Positions 35,829 through 50,880 are shown, numbered from the stretch's first letter. The stretch is 64,000 bases of DNA from Tahibacter amnicola (GCF_025398735.1 NZ_CP104694.1:3001001-3065000); one strand, 5' to 3'. Notes: generated by a model from the letters alone, not told the origin. A program made the numbers and translations.

Positions 35829-38213
35829 TCAATGGGCGCCGAGGGTGACGACGGCCTGGCGGATCACGGGTTCCTGGCAGTCGGGATGGGCCTGGGCAAT
35901 GGGAAGGGCGTCGCGCAGCAGGGCCAGTCCTTCGGTCGCGTGGCCGGATTGCGCGGTCAGGCTCAGCCCCAACCCCACGCGCAGCGGCGACAGCTTGATG
36001 CGGTTGTCGGGCCCGTACATGTCAGTCGCTATTTCCAGCGCCGCGCGGTAATCCTGCGCAGCGTCGGCCAGGCGACGCTGGTAGAGACGCAATTCGGCCC
36101 GCGTCGCCAGCAACTGTGCGCGCACGTAGCGGTGTTCGTCGCCATCGCGTGACAGGCTGCGCGTGGCGTCGCTGATCAGGCGATCGGCTTCGATGCCGTT
36201 GCCCTCGCGCAGCCAGGCAATGCCCAGGACTGCCTGTGTCGCCGCCACCCACAGGTGGTCGGGGCCAAACTGCCTGCGTCGCAGGGTTACGGCGCGTTCC
36301 AGCCAGTGCCGTGCCGGCACGGTTCTCCCCGCGCACAGGTGGGCGATGCCGACGTTCTGGGCGATGGTCGCAGTGCCGGCGTGATCTTCGCCGCGCACGC
36401 GCCGCGCCTTTTCGTGGGCTTCCTCCACAATGGGCAACGCGGTGTCGTAGTCGCCGCCGCCCAGGTGCGCCATGCCCAGCATCCAGCGCATGTCGATCGT
36501 CAGCGGATGATCGGCACCCAGGCGTTCCGTCGCGAAGGCCAGGCCCTGGCGAGCCTGTTCGACGGCCTCGTCGGCCTGGCCCAGCCGCAGGCTGCAGTAG
36601 GCGCGTCCGTGGGTGATCTTCACCCGCACCAGGGGGCCGTCGGCTTCGCTCACCGCTGTTTGCAGATCGGTGAAGCGCTGGTGGCAGGCGCGGAAGTCGC
36701 CCAGCTGACTTTCATTCCAGCCCAGTTCCGTGTCGATATGGTGCAGGAGCGGTTGGTTGTCCTGGGCCTGCGCTTCATCACGCAGGGCGCGAAACATCAT
36801 CCCGGCGTCCGAGTTACGGGCAGTGCGCATGGCGATGCGGGCACGCTGGAAACGCGCTTCCAGGAGCGCCGGCGAAGGCGGGGAGGCAGCCTGTGCCAGC
36901 TGCTCGATGGCGCTGTCGAGGGTGGTACGCGCCTTATCCTGGCGCCCCAGGTTGCTGAGGATGCGCCCCAGCTCGAAATTGACCTGGCCGGCGATCTCCG
37001 GGTGCCCGGCAAAGCGTCGTGGCACCTTGTCGACGGCCTCCTCGACCACCGTCGTGAGTGCCACGCCATTCTTTCCGCCGGCCCAGGGATCGGCGGCGCT
37101 GAGAATGTCCTTGGTGATGAAGTCATTGACCGCCTGCGTCACTGCGCGGGCGCGCTCCGCTTCACGACGTGCCAGTTCCGCGCGGTCGCGTTCGCCAGCC
37201 AGCTGGTAGGTGAAGGCGCCGACCGTGCCGAAGAAAACCACGGCGATCGCCGCGGCTGTGCCAAGCGCCAGCGGGTGTCGCCGTGCCCACAGCAGGCAGC
37301 GGTGACGGACGGACGCTCGGCGCGCAACCACGGGATAGGCGCCCAGGAACCGGCGCAGGTCCGCATCGAACTCGGCGACCGTCGCGTAGCGCTGCTCCGG
37401 TTCCTCGGCGCTGGCACGGGCGAGCACGGCCAGCAGATCCGGTGCGGACACTGCTGCGTTGCCGGCGCGGATCACGGTGTCGCACAGGCGGCCCAGCTGC
37501 CAGATATCGGAGGCAATGCCCACTTCCTGGCCGGCCAGTTGCTCAGGGCTGGCAAAGCCCGGTGAAAACGCGGTTGCGCTGCGAGAGCCATCCATCAGTG
37601 CCGCGATACCGAAATCGAGCAGACGTGGTTGGCCATCCGCGTCGACGAGCACATTGCCGGGCTTGATGTCGCGGTGAACCAGCAGCTTGCCGTGCGCGAA
37701 TTTCACCGCGTCGAGCACCGGCAACAGCAGGTGGATACGTGCCGTGAGATTCAGTCCGCGCGCGACGGCATGCTGGTCGATCGGCAGGCCTTCCACCAGT
37801 TCCATCGCGAACCAGGGATGCCCGCCGTCGCAGTGCCCGCCATCGATGAGGCGCGCGATGTTCGGATGCTTGAGGTTGGCCAGTATCTGGCGCTCATGCC
37901 GGAACAGCCCCATGCGGGCTTCGTCCGGTCGGGTATCCGGCAGCCATTTGAGCGCGACCTGCTGCTCGTATTCACCATCGGCGCGCGCCGCGCGGTACAC
38001 GATGCCCATGCCGCCGCGACCGATCTCCGCCGCGACGCGGAAAACCCCGACGCGTTGGCCAGGCGCGAGTTCGCCCAGTCCGAAGCGCTCGTCCACCAGG
38101 TCGCGGAACAGGCTGCAACGCAGCGGACCGCCGGGTTCGAGCAGATTCAGGCGACGACTGAGGCGGCTGCGACGTTCGTCGTCACCGTCTTTGCCCGAGG
38201 CGTCGGGACTCAT
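35829..38213 (-). CDS. Transmembrane Ser/Thr protein kinase with TPR repeats
   Basis: 794 residues. The kinase domain (~58-320) has Gly-loop 'IGRGGMGIVYRA', Lys89, 'LVHRDIKPGNVLVD' (HRD ~180) and 'LLDFGIAAL' (DFG ~200), all intact. One membrane segment ('LALGTAAAIAVVFFGTVGAF') follows. The C-terminal half is TPR-like helical pairs (~450-790) and is predicted outside the membrane. Its start overlaps the stop of the sigma-factor gene by 4 bp, so the two are translated together. This sigma/kinase pairing is common in Xanthomonadales; the kinase is thought to control its partner sigma factor. Confidence 0.9.
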   Translation of the reverse strand: MSPDASGKDGDDERRSRLSRRLNLLEPGGPLRCSLFRDLVDERFGLGELAPGQRVGVFRVAAEIGRGGMGIVYRAARADGEYEQQVALKWLPDTRPDEARMGLFRHERQILANLKHPNIARLIDGGHCDGGHPWFAMELVEGLPIDQHAVARGLNLTARIHLLLPVLDAVKFAHGKLLVHRDIKPGNVLVDADGQPRLLDFGIAALMDGSRSATAFSPGFASPEQLAGQEVGIASDIWQLGRLCDTVIRAGNAAVSAPDLLAVLARASAEEPEQRYATVAEFDADLRRFLGAYPVVARRASVRHRCLLWARRHPLALGTAAAIAVVFFGTVGAFTYQLAGERDRAELARREAERARAVTQAVNDFITKDILSAADPWAGGKNGVALTTVVEEAVDKVPRRFAGHPEIAGQVNFELGRILSNLGRQDKARTTLDSAIEQLAQAASPPSPALLEARFQRARIAMRTARNSDAGMMFRALRDEAQAQDNQPLLHHIDTELGWNESQLGDFRACHQRFTDLQTAVSEADGPLVRVKITHGRAYCSLRLGQADEAVEQARQGLAFATERLGADHPLTIDMRWMLGMAHLGGGDYDTALPIVEEAHEKARRVRGEDHAGTATIAQNVGIAHLCAGRTVPARHWLERAVTLRRRQFGPDHLWVAATQAVLGIAWLREGNGIEADRLISDATRSLSRDGDEHRYVRAQLLATRAELRLYQRRLADAAQDYRAALEIATDMYGPDNRIKLSPLRVGLGLSLTAQSGHATEGLALLRDALPIAQAHPDCQEPVIRQAVVTLGAH

Positions 38214-38764
38214 GGCAGCTCGGCCAGGTTCTGCCGCAGCGCGTCACGGGCCACCTGCCACAGGCGCTGCACGGTGCGTAGCGACAGTTGGAGCGCCTCG
38301 GCCGTTTCCGGCTCGCTCATGCCGGCAAAAACGCGGCACTCGACGATGCGTGCCAGGCGCGGGTCGCTCGATTCCAGCGCTTGCATGGCCGTTTCCACGG
38401 CCAGCAGGTCTTCGGCCTCGGTATCGCGTGCCGCATCGTCGTCGCTGTAGCTGTAGTGGCAGGCACCGCCGCCGCGCTTGGCGGTGACGCGGTCGCGGGC
38501 GCGGTTGATCAGGATCTGCCGCATGGCGCGGGCAGCAATCGCGAGCAGGTGAGAGCGGTCACGCACGCCGTCGATGCCCGAGCGCACGAGTCGCTCGTAG
38601 CATTCGTGAACCAGTCCGGTAGCCCCCAGCGTGTTGCCGGGAGCAGATCCCAAGGTGCCGCGCGCGATGCGCTTGAGATCGGAATAGAGAATCTCGACCA
38701 CTTCGTCCCAGGCGTTTCCATCGCCGGAACGTGCGCGATCGAGCAGCACGGTAATCTCGCTCAT
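38210..38764 (-). CDS. ECF-type RNA polymerase sigma factor (TIGR02999-like)
   Basis: 184 residues from ATG 38764 (MSEITVLLDRARSGDGNAWD), preferred over an upstream GTG that adds four residues. Region 2 is 'DLKRIARGTLGSAPGN' to 'RAMRQILINRARDRVTAKRG', and region 4 carries the HTH 'MSEPETAEALQLSLRTVQRL'. The motif 'TGLVHECYERLV' is typical of the sigma-70-X6/TIGR02999 group, which is usually encoded beside Ser/Thr kinases, as here. No anti-sigma gene is adjacent, so control probably runs through the kinase. Confidence 0.9.
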   Translation of the reverse strand: MSEITVLLDRARSGDGNAWDEVVEILYSDLKRIARGTLGSAPGNTLGATGLVHECYERLVRSGIDGVRDRSHLLAIAARAMRQILINRARDRVTAKRGGGACHYSYSDDDAARDTEAEDLLAVETAMQALESSDPRLARIVECRVFAGMSEPETAEALQLSLRTVQRLWQVARDALRQNLAELP

Positions 38765-38851
38765 AGGCGCCCCCACCCTACGACCGACGAGTCTACTCCG
38801 GCCCCTGCGGGAGCCGTAGTGGGGGCGATATGAATTTGCAGACTGTGTCGC

Positions 38852-38880
38852 AGTGGCGCGGATTTCGCATCCGCGCCACT
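38852..38880 (-). terminator. Hairpin downstream of phosphoesterase 2
   Basis: AGTGGCGCGGAT (38852-38863) pairs perfectly with ATCCGCGCCACT (38869-38880) around TTCGC, 10 bp past the stop of the minus-strand gene. Twelve-bp stem, no U tract. Its placement mirrors the hairpin after the paralogous gene. Confidence 0.6.
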
Positions 38881-38889
38881 GCCGCCGGG

Positions 38890-41157
38890 TTACTGGGCGA
38901 ATCCGTTCAGCTCAAACGGCAGGTCCTGGGTCACGTCGGGGGCGGAATCCGGGTTGCCCTTGTCGAGGATCGTGCTCCAGCTGTTCGAGGACACGGTCAG
39001 CTGCCGTGCATTCGCACCGCTGCGTGTCCGCGCGCCGGGCACCACGATCGACGGTGCGAAGTGGCTGCCGCTGGCCGAATCCGTGGACGTCCACACGAGC
39101 CAATAGGTGCCGGCCGTGAAATAGCCGTCCGCGGCGCAGGTCGCGGGCACATTCAGGCGGTTGCGCCAGATTCTGCGCGTCTGGTCTGGCGTGCTGGCGG
39201 TTGGCACTACGCTGTGGGCGATGCGGAACATGGCGTAGTCGCTGGTGGACGCCAGCACATTGGTGCTGGTGTCGCCGCACAGAACGGTGCTGCCTGAATC
39301 GCCGGGACGTCCACGCCAGATCTGCAGGGTGCCGCGCGTGAAGGGCGAGGGCGATGCCGCGACGTCGCGCTTGTAGGCAAAGGTGTCGATGGACTTGATC
39401 GTCCACGTCTGTCCGGCTGGTACGGTGAAATCATCGGCAAGCCGGAACGCATTGGCATTGACCGCGTAGCCGCGCTCGATGTTGGCGATGCTGGTGCCGG
39501 TATTGAACTGCAGCTCGCTCCAGCTGGTGCCCGCCGGGGCGGCAGTGCCGTTGGCAGCCGTGGTGCCCGAATTGAGGTTACCGTTGCTGTAGATGCGCGT
39601 GACTGGCGTGGTGCTGCTGACAGTCAGTTGCACGCTGGCTGTCTTGCTCGTCGTACCCGATTGACCCGTCAGCGTGATGGTGAACGTACCCAGGCTGGCT
39701 GTCGCAGCGGCGCTGAAGCTGACCGAGGTGCTGCTCCCGGGTGTCACCGGGTTGGTGGCCACGGCATAGGTGACGCCACTGGGCAGTCCGCTCGCACTGA
39801 GCGTGACCGGATTGGTGAAGCCACCCGTTGCGCCCACGCTCACGGTGGTGGCCGCAGTGCCGCCGCGCATCATGCTCAGGGAAGTCGGCGCGGCAGCGAC
39901 CGAGAAATCGGCGACTACCACCTTGTTGCATTGGCCACTGACCGTATCCGTGAAGGTCGAACCAGCTACGGGCACAAAGTCGGCCTGGTAGCCCGTGGAG
40001 GACAAGGTGAGCTTGAGGACGCCGTACGTGTTGGCATTGGCGCGCTCGAGCAAGGGATGCGAACCGCTCAGCGCGTAGAAGCCACGACCACCGGTGCCGA
40101 TGAGAATCTGGCGCAGGCCCTTGGGATCTGCGGCAAGACTCTTGTTCGCCTTGCCGTAGCGCTGGTAGTTGTGGTCATGGCCGACCAGGACGAGATCTGC
40201 CTTGGCATCGTAGAGCGCGTTCCATAGCGGCTGCACTGACGAAGAGCCGGTGTAGTTGCCACGGCTGACAATCGGATGATGCCACACGGCGGCCGTGCAG
40301 GGCTTGGTATTGGCGGCCAGGTCGCTGCGCAGCCAGGTTTCCTGCGCCGAGCCTGCGCTCATCGAAATATTGCTGTTGAGCGCAATGAAGTGCCAGTCGC
40401 CGACGTCCCAGCTGTAATAGCCTTTGCCGCGCGTACCGGCGATGCCGGTCTGGACGCCAGTGCCGTTGAAGTAGTCGAAATAGCCGGAAGCGCCGCTGGT
40501 GTTGTACTCGTGGTTGCCCGGCGTGGGATGCGTGAAGGATTTGAACGGCCCCCAGTAGGTGTTGTAGTGGCCGTTGTACTCACTCAGCGTTCCGTTGCTG
40601 TAGGCATTGTCGCCGGCGGTGAAGACGGCAACGGGGTTGATTGCGCGGATCAGGTCCGCAGTGCGCTTGCAGTCGGTGCTGTCGCAGATGTCGCCGGCGC
40701 CGGCGACGGTCACCGTGGTCTCCGCGAGCGCCTTTGTACCGTATTGGTAGTTGTCCAGCTGGAAGCGGCTTTTCGCACTGCCGAACCAGGCCTTGATCTG
40801 CACGCATTCACCGCGCAGGGCGCGCGTGCTGAATTGGCGGCCGTTCCAGTGATTGCCTTCCAGCACGACGCTGTCGCCGCCAGAACTGGTCAGCTGCAGG
40901 GCGTCGTACTGGTCGAGCGTCAGCTCGCGAAAGCCCACGCGGATCCAGTGGGCACCCGGCTCGCACACCTGATTCACCGGCGCGGCAAGCTTGCCGAGCA
41001 TGGTCGGTGTCTCGACGGCCTTGGTGAAGGCGGAGTCTTCGACAAGTTGCGGCGTGGCTTCGAGCAGGCCAGCCGCCAGAGTGGCGGCCGGGGCCATCGA
41101 ACAGGCGATGGCAAGGACGACGGCGCGCCGTGGCACACGGCGAATCAACGACTGCAT
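38890..41157 (-). CDS. Secreted purple-acid-phosphatase-like metallophosphoesterase, copy 2
   Basis: 755 residues from ATG 41157, supported by GGGAGGGG just upstream and a signal peptide ('[20 protein letters not shown]'). It has the same N-terminal and phosphoesterase domains as copy 1 ('[19 protein letters not shown]', '[11 protein letters not shown]', 'PGNHEYN', 'VWHHPIVS', '[11 protein letters not shown]'). An Ig-like segment follows (~430-515), then a different C-terminal beta domain (~530-755) of unknown type with several Cys. It ends 'PFELNGFAQ', which may be a variant of the F-x-D-G-F tail. It lies upstream of the sigma/kinase pair on the same strand. A role in phosphate scavenging or in removing phosphate from extracellular molecules is inferred. 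Confidence 0.88.
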   Translation of the reverse strand: MQSLIRRVPRRAVVLAIACSMAPAATLAAGLLEATPQLVEDSAFTKAVETPTMLGKLAAPVNQVCEPGAHWIRVGFRELTLDQYDALQLTSSGGDSVVLEGNHWNGRQFSTRALRGECVQIKAWFGSAKSRFQLDNYQYGTKALAETTVTVAGAGDICDSTDCKRTADLIRAINPVAVFTAGDNAYSNGTLSEYNGHYNTYWGPFKSFTHPTPGNHEYNTSGASGYFDYFNGTGVQTGIAGTRGKGYYSWDVGDWHFIALNSNISMSAGSAQETWLRSDLAANTKPCTAAVWHHPIVSRGNYTGSSSVQPLWNALYDAKADLVLVGHDHNYQRYGKANKSLAADPKGLRQILIGTGGRGFYALSGSHPLLERANANTYGVLKLTLSSTGYQADFVPVAGSTFTDTVSGQCNKVVVADFSVAAAPTSLSMMRGGTAATTVSVGATGGFTNPVTLSASGLPSGVTYAVATNPVTPGSSTSVSFSAAATASLGTFTITLTGQSGTTSKTASVQLTVSSTTPVTRIYSNGNLNSGTTAANGTAAPAGTSWSELQFNTGTSIANIERGYAVNANAFRLADDFTVPAGQTWTIKSIDTFAYKRDVAASPSPFTRGTLQIWRGRPGDSGSTVLCGDTSTNVLASTSDYAMFRIAHSVVPTASTPDQTRRIWRNRLNVPATCAADGYFTAGTYWLVWTSTDSASGSHFAPSIVVPGARTRSGANARQLTVSSNSWSTILDKGNPDSAPDVTQDLPFELNGFAQ

Positions 41158-41539
41158 GGTGAATACCCCTCCCGTAGCTGGCTTGGGAACGGCACGATGC
41201 CGATCCCGGTTCAATAGCGGGCAAACAGGCAAACCCGACTGAGTATAGGTTGAAACAATGGGACGACCGTGCGACGGCCGGCACAATCCAGCCCCCCGGC
41301 TGGGCGACGGCAGCCGCCCCCGGCGGTCGTCCGGCGCTGAAACACGATAGGGCGCCGGATCCCGCCACGTGCAGGGACCAGAACGCTCGCTGGTCGTCTT
41401 TTTGCGTCGAGGTCGACGAAAAAGACGCGAGAGTGTGGCGCCTCTGGATTGCAACGATATGATGAAACGATGCCGCGGCTGGCTGGCAGGCCAGTACCGT
41501 GATCGGGCCACGGCACCACATCGAAACAGGAACGCACTG
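41158..41539. other. Divergent intergenic region
   Basis: 382 bp between phosphoesterase 2 (minus) and the multicopper oxidase (plus). No further gene is supported. An in-frame ATG at 41462 could extend the oxidase by 26 residues, but these lack conserved character. Promoters for both genes must lie here. Confidence 0.45.
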
Positions 41540-43243
41540 ATGGACTCGTCTCCCTACCGGCCTGACCGAAAGCGCCGGCGTCTGCTGATCGCCCTCGCCG
41601 CCGGTATTCCGGCAACCGGGCTGCTGGCCTTCAGTCAGCGCTGGTTCGCAGCACCTTCCGGGGCGTCGGTGCCGCCGGCCCCACGACCACCGGCCCCAGC
41701 CACGGAAGTGACGCCCGATCTGAAAGCACCGGTCGTTGCCGACAGCCCGTTCACGCAGCCGCTGCGGATTCCCGGACGCGAGGGACTGATGGCGCAGACT
41801 CCGCGTGGCTCGGCCTTGCGCCTGGTCGCGAAGGAGGGGGCATTTCCGTTGTTCGGTGGACCCGAGACGGCGCTATGGCACTACAACGCCCGCATTGACG
41901 AAACCATTGTCGCCAATCCGCTGCTCGCCATCGGCAGGGGCGAACCGCTGGATGTGACACTCGAGAACGCATTGGCTGAACCGACGACGATTCATTGGCA
42001 CGGCCTTGCCGTCGATGAAGCCAACGATGGTAGCGGCCTGCACCCGGTCGCGCCCGGCAAGAAGCGACGCTACACACTGCGTGTCGAGAACCGGGCGGGC
42101 CTGTACTGGTACCACGCCCATCCGCACCAGTTGACCGGCAAACAGATCCAGCGCGGTCTGGCCGGCCTGCTGCTGGTCGATGACGAGGAGGAGCTGACGC
42201 TGCGCAAGCGACTGCGGCTGCCCTGGGGTGAGCGTGATATTCCGCTCATGATCAGTGACAAGCAGGTCAATGATAGGAATGAAATAGTCTACAAGGATAA
42301 TCCGGACGACTGGATCGGCAATCGCGTCCTGGTCAACTGGACGGCCGGGGCCTATCTCGACGTGAAGTCGACGCTCTACCGCTTCCGGCTGATCAACACC
42401 AGCAACGCACGTGTGTTCCGTCCGGCATTCCTGCACCGCGGCCGCCCGCTGGCGTTTCACCTGATCGGCACGGACGGCGGGCTGCTGGAAAAGCCCTGGC
42501 GGGTGGACGACCTGTTCCTGGCGCCGGCACAACGGGCCGATGTACTGGTGAGCTTTGCCGAAGTGGGCGAGGGCGAATCGGTCATTCTCACCAGCCTCGA
42601 CTATGTCGCAATGGAGAACGAGGACGACAGCGGGCCCCTGCAGCCACATCTGATGGCTGATCACCCCGGCGCAGTGCCGATGGGGGGCAGGATGGAGCTG
42701 ATGGAGTTTCGTATAGGTGCCGCTGACCCGAAGGATTCACCGGCCCCGCTACCGCCGAAACTGTGCAACTTTCCAAAACCGGCTGTGGAAGTGACTCCCG
42801 TTCGGAAGTTCCGCTTGAGCCTGGATGCGGAGGGAGTGTGGCACATCAACGACTGGAATATGCATGCCAGCGGCCACGACGCACAGTTCGTCGTGCGTCG
42901 AGGCACATGTGAGATCTGGGAAATCCACAACGCCATGGCGAGCATGCCGCACCCGATCCATATCCATGGCTTCCAGTTCCACGTGCTGTCACGAACCATC
43001 AGTCCGCCCGATATCCGGGCGCGGGCCGTCGTTCCGGGCGGCCTGGGGCCGCAGGACCTGGGCCTGCTCGACACGATCCTGGTCTGGCCCGGCGAGACCG
43101 TTCGCATCGCGCTGGACTTTTCCCAGCCGTTCAAGGGACGCCAGCGCTACATGCTGCATTGCCACAATCTGGAACACGAGGACATGGGGATGATGGTGAC
43201 CTTCGCTGTTACCGATGATGCACCGGTACTTCCCGTGGGCTGA
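41540..43243 (+). CDS. Multicopper oxidase (CotA/CueO/FtsP-like)
   Basis: 567 residues from ATG 41540 ([20 protein letters not shown]). The Lys/Arg-rich run before a hydrophobic segment suggests export, perhaps by Tat, although the twin-Arg motif is not canonical. The copper-binding motifs are complete: '[11 protein letters not shown]', '[12 protein letters not shown]', '[15 protein letters not shown]' and the type-1/trinuclear motif '[13 protein letters not shown]'. Multicopper oxidases oxidise metals or phenolics with reduction of oxygen to water; which substrate applies here is not visible. A type-1 axial Met is present. The gene precedes the DUF3068/kinase unit by 180 bp. Confidence 0.92.
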   Translation: MDSSPYRPDRKRRRLLIALAAGIPATGLLAFSQRWFAAPSGASVPPAPRPPAPATEVTPDLKAPVVADSPFTQPLRIPGREGLMAQTPRGSALRLVAKEGAFPLFGGPETALWHYNARIDETIVANPLLAIGRGEPLDVTLENALAEPTTIHWHGLAVDEANDGSGLHPVAPGKKRRYTLRVENRAGLYWYHAHPHQLTGKQIQRGLAGLLLVDDEEELTLRKRLRLPWGERDIPLMISDKQVNDRNEIVYKDNPDDWIGNRVLVNWTAGAYLDVKSTLYRFRLINTSNARVFRPAFLHRGRPLAFHLIGTDGGLLEKPWRVDDLFLAPAQRADVLVSFAEVGEGESVILTSLDYVAMENEDDSGPLQPHLMADHPGAVPMGGRMELMEFRIGAADPKDSPAPLPPKLCNFPKPAVEVTPVRKFRLSLDAEGVWHINDWNMHASGHDAQFVVRRGTCEIWEIHNAMASMPHPIHIHGFQFHVLSRTISPPDIRARAVVPGGLGPQDLGLLDTILVWPGETVRIALDFSQPFKGRQRYMLHCHNLEHEDMGMMVTFAVTDDAPVLPVG

Positions 43244-43422
43244 TGGATACGGGGTGATCTGGTTCACTGACGTCCGCCAGCCGTCGAGGCTGCTACAAAT
43301 CCCAATGTTCCGCCTGTCGAAAGTATTGCTGGCCGACTACAATCGTCCGCACAGGCTGGTCCGGCCGGCGGTGTCCGTGATGACGCGTACCGGTTCCGGA
43401 CCCATCGGGAGGGGCGTTCGAC

Positions 43423-44300
43423 ATGCGACTCCAGCAGGTGGTCGGCGGACTGGCCCTCATCGCCCTGGCGGCGCTGCAGCGCATCGTCCTTGCACCGGAC
43501 CTGACCCGCATTCCCGCGGACTACGCTGAGGAAACCCAGTACGACGCGGCGAGCCGTTCGCGCGAAAAGGCAGAGGACGACTGGCAATACCTCACGCTGA
43601 CCGCGCGTCGCGTTGACCAGACACTGGTGGCTGCACGCGGCCACCTCATCGTCCAGGGTGACCTCCACTGGGCGGACGACTCGGGCATCGTCCTGTTCGA
43701 GTCCAGTGGTATCTATCAGGTGGATCGCTATTCCCGCACGAACCTGGCCGGTTATGGCGATATCGAGCGCGGCGGGCAGTTCCTGTTTCCGACCCACGTG
43801 CAGGAAACCACGTACCGCTACTGGGACCCCATGTACGTCGGCGAACGCACCGCGCGTTTCGAACGGCACGATTGGATCGCCGACATGGATGTACTGGTAT
43901 TTCGTTTTACCGCGAAAGACCTGGACGAAAGCGCCGGGTATGCGCACCTGCCCGACGTACCCGAGCGTTACGAAGCCCATACCAACGGCGAAGGGGTGCT
44001 GCGTGTCGAACCCATGACGGGCGTCGTGATCGATTACGAGGACACGGGCACCAGCTACTTCTTCGATCCGGTCGTGCGCACGCACGTTGCAGATATGTAC
44101 ATCTGGACATCGCGCTATACGCAGCAGACGCGGGAGTTCAAGATCGCCCAGGCCAAGCAGCTGCGTCGCCGCATGATCATCGTGGAGCGCGTGGCACCGG
44201 CCGCGCTGCTCATTGGCGGAATAGCGATGATGGGCTTCGGACTGGCCCGTCGCCGTGGCAGCGGCAGCGTGGCGCTCACGCCCGCCAGGGAAGCGGGCGC

Positions 44301-44304
<4 letters not shown>
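43423..44304 (+). CDS. DUF3068 / PorA-family membrane protein
   Basis: 293 residues. An N-terminal hydrophobic anchor (~5-24) is followed by a large beta-rich extracytoplasmic domain with family-like features ('GQFLFPTHVQETTYRYWDP', 'DVLVFRFTAKDLDE', 'LRVEPMTGVVIDYEDTG'). A second membrane helix near the C-terminus (~255-275, 'VAPAALLIGGIAMMGFGLA') ends in Arg-rich cytoplasmic sequence. DUF3068 proteins are best known in actinobacteria; their function is unclear. The stop overlaps the start of the histidine kinase gene (ATGA), so it may be a sensory or accessory part of that system. Confidence 0.7.
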
Positions 44305-48262
<3,958 letters not shown>

Positions 48263-48266
<4 letters not shown>

Positions 48267-49576
48267 AGATCCTGATCGCCGATGATGACGTGACGTCCCG
48301 GTTGCTGCTGCAGGCAACACTCAAGAAAATGGGACATGAGGTCGTCTGCGTGGAGAACGGATCGCGCGCCTGGGAAGCCTGGCAGCGCGACAATTTTCCA
48401 GTGGTTATTTCCGACTGGATCATGCCGGAGCTCGACGGGCCGGACTTCTGTCGCCTGGTGCGCTCCCATCCTCGCGCTGAATATACCTTTATCATTCTTC
48501 TGACGGCCCTGGACGGCAAAGGCCGTTTCCTGGATGGCATGAACGCCGGCGCCGACGACTTCATCACCAAGCCCTTCGACGAGGAACAGCTGGCTGCGCG
48601 TCTACGCAGCGCCGAGCGCATCCTTTCGCTGATCCGCGACCGGGTGGACGCCGAGGAAGCGCTGCAGCGCCGCAACGCGGAACTGGAGGCTGTCAACGAG
48701 AAGCTGGCGGGCACGCAACGGCAACTCGTGCAGTCGGAGAAGATGGCGTCCGTGGGGCAATTGGCGGCAGGTGTCGCACACGAGATCAACAATCCCATTG
48801 GTTTCGTCCAATCCAACCTCGGTACGTTGCGCGACTACACCCAGCGATTCCTGGCGGTCATCGATACGTGCGAGGCCCTCGCCCGAAGCGTGGGCGACGG
48901 GCAACCGGTCACACAGGAAGTGGCCGACGTGCTCGGGGATTTCGCCAGCATCGACTACCTGCGCAAGGATGTGATTGACCTGATCGGTGAATCGCTCGAC
49001 GGCATCAAGCGCGTGGAGATCATCGTGCAGGACCTCAAATGTTTTGCGCGCCTGGACGACAGCCAGTGGGAGGTGGTGGATCCGCACGTGGGCCTGGAGA
49101 CAGCGGTCAATATCGCCTCGCACGAATTGCGCTACAAGGCGGAGATCCGCAAGGAATATTCCGCCACGGCGACGATCCAGTGCATGCCGTTCCAGCTCAA
49201 CCAGGTTTTCCTGAACCTGCTGGTCAACGCGGCCCAGGCGATTCCCGGGCACGGTACGATCACCATCCGCACCCAGGACGACGGCGACATGGTGCGTATC
49301 CAGATCAGCGACAACGGTGTGGGGATCGCGCCGGAGCACCGGGATCGCATCTTCGATCCCTTCTTCACCACCAAGCCGGTCGGGGTCGGTACCGGTCTCG
49401 GGTTGTCGGTGTCCTACGGTATTGTCGACCGGCATGGCGGGCGGATCGACGTCGACAGCGAACTGGGCAAGGGAACGACGTTTACGGTGCGTCTGCCGAA
49501 GCGGCAGATTTCCCGGGCAGCGGGCTCGCCCGCGGAGCCACCGCTGGGCACTACGCCGGCCACGAGCCGTGCATGA
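48263..49576 (+). CDS. REC-histidine kinase fusion (response regulator with kinase output)
   Basis: 437 residues, start overlapping the upstream kinase stop by 4 bp. The N-terminal REC domain (~1-120) has acidic pair 'LIADDDV', phospho-Asp in 'VISDWIMPELDG' and Lys in 'FITKPFDEEQ'. A coiled coil (~125-160) and a ZraS/AtoS-like kinase core follow, with H-box 'GVAHEINNPIGFVQ' (~173) and ATPase motifs 'NLLVNAAQAIPG', 'DNGVGIAPEHRD' and 'TGLGLSVSYGIVDRHGG'. There is no DNA-binding domain, so it relays rather than regulates genes directly. It is the likely phospho-acceptor of the HPt-bearing kinase, and its own downstream partner is not in the window. Confidence 0.9.
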
Positions 49577-49680
49577 AGCGCTCCGCAAGATTGACGCTGA
49601 CCGCAGTGGTATGCGCACCGCGTCGGAAAACGGTGCTGTGGTTTCTGGCAAGGTAGGCCGGCTGACCTCGCGGAGCTGCC

Positions 49681-50880
49681 ATGCATCGACGATCGTTTCT
49701 CGCCGCCGGAGCCGCGGCCCTGACCGTTCCCCTCATCGCCCGCCGGGCAATGGCGTCGACCGCCAGGACACCCGAAACTCTGCTGCTCGACATTGCCAAC
49801 AACAGCGGCCGCTTCGCTGATACGTCGATCTACCTGACGGTGGTGGGTGTCAACCTGTCCACCGGCGCAAACAGCTGGCTCCGGCCGGACGGTGCGCTGG
49901 TCTCGTGTGGAATGGCGGACATCGGGCCGGACGGCTACGCCAACTATTCGATGACCCTGGCAGCGTTTCGTGGCCTGGCGCTGCCGCGCATGTCCGGTCG
50001 AATCTATGTGTCGATCGGCGGCCCGCTGAAGATTCGCCCGGTCGCGGATGCAGGACAACCGGGGGGTATCGGTCTGCAGCAACCGGCGGGCTGGGTGCCC
50101 ACTGACGCGAACTACACCCTGCTGCACGACTGGGTGGAGTTCACCTTTGACGGCGGCGGCATGAACGTCAATGCCACGATGGTGGACATGTTCAGCGTGC
50201 CCCTGGCGCTGCGCCTGGTCGGCCAGGCCACCGTCACGACGGGTACCCTGCGTCCGGGCGGACGCGACCTGGTGTTCGATACCCTGAAGGCGAATCCGGA
50301 TTTCGCGCGGCTGATCGTGGCGGGCGGAAGACGCATCCTGGCGCCCGCTCACGGCATCAATGCCGGACTGTTTCCACCGGACTATCTCGACAGCTACATC
50401 ACGCAGTGCTGGACCCACTACCAAAGCCACAGCATTGCCGCCCACAACGATGTCTACGGCGATTTCACCGGCCAGGTGGAAGGCAGCCAGCTGGTGTTCC
50501 GGCAGGGCGGCACGGTCACCGCCCGTTTCGACAAACCAACGACGCGCGAAGTGTTCTTCTGCAACGGGGCGCTCGCGGCGCCGAACAATGCACTCGGTGC
50601 GTTGGCCGCTATCATCGGCGCAGCGCTCAACCGTACCAACCTGCTCTCGAACGCGGTGCAGCCAGCCGCGAACGCCGCAGGCTTCTACCTCACCCCGCGG
50701 ACCAATCACTACGCCCATGCGATGCACCTGGCGACCGTGGACGGAAAGGCCTATGGCTTCGCCTTTGATGACGTGGCGGAGTTCAGTTCCTATGTGGCAG
50801 ACCCCCAGCCCCAGTCCTTGACACTCATCATCGAGCCGTTCGGTGATCGCCTCTTCAGCGACGGCTTCAACGGCGGCTGA
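49681..50880 (+). CDS. GH64-family beta-1,3-glucanase, exported
   Basis: 399 residues starting MHRRSFLAAGAAALTVPLIA, a Tat-type signal. The mature protein matches GH64 (laminaripentaose-producing glucanases), with the central catalytic segment 'DWVEFTFDGGG' followed by 'NATMVDMFSVPLALRL'. This gives the Glu (~152) and Asp (~167) at the spacing of the known GH64 pair. GH64 enzymes cut fungal-type beta-1,3-glucan, which suggests attack on fungi or glucan scavenging. The C-terminus reads 'DRLFSDGFNGG', the same kind of tail as the phosphoesterase at 33203 and the delta-60 protein. Apparently monocistronic. Confidence 0.85.
   Translation: MHRRSFLAAGAAALTVPLIARRAMASTARTPETLLLDIANNSGRFADTSIYLTVVGVNLSTGANSWLRPDGALVSCGMADIGPDGYANYSMTLAAFRGLALPRMSGRIYVSIGGPLKIRPVADAGQPGGIGLQQPAGWVPTDANYTLLHDWVEFTFDGGGMNVNATMVDMFSVPLALRLVGQATVTTGTLRPGGRDLVFDTLKANPDFARLIVAGGRRILAPAHGINAGLFPPDYLDSYITQCWTHYQSHSIAAHNDVYGDFTGQVEGSQLVFRQGGTVTARFDKPTTREVFFCNGALAAPNNALGALAAIIGAALNRTNLLSNAVQPAANAAGFYLTPRTNHYAHAMHLATVDGKAYGFAFDDVAEFSSYVADPQPQSLTLIIEPFGDRLFSDGFNGG

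Noticed and set aside
36255-37565. Plus-strand frame of 436 codons within the first kinase gene
   Set aside because: The minus-strand frame carries complete kinase motifs; the plus frame has none. The frame at 58015-59580 within the second kinase gene is rejected for the same reason.
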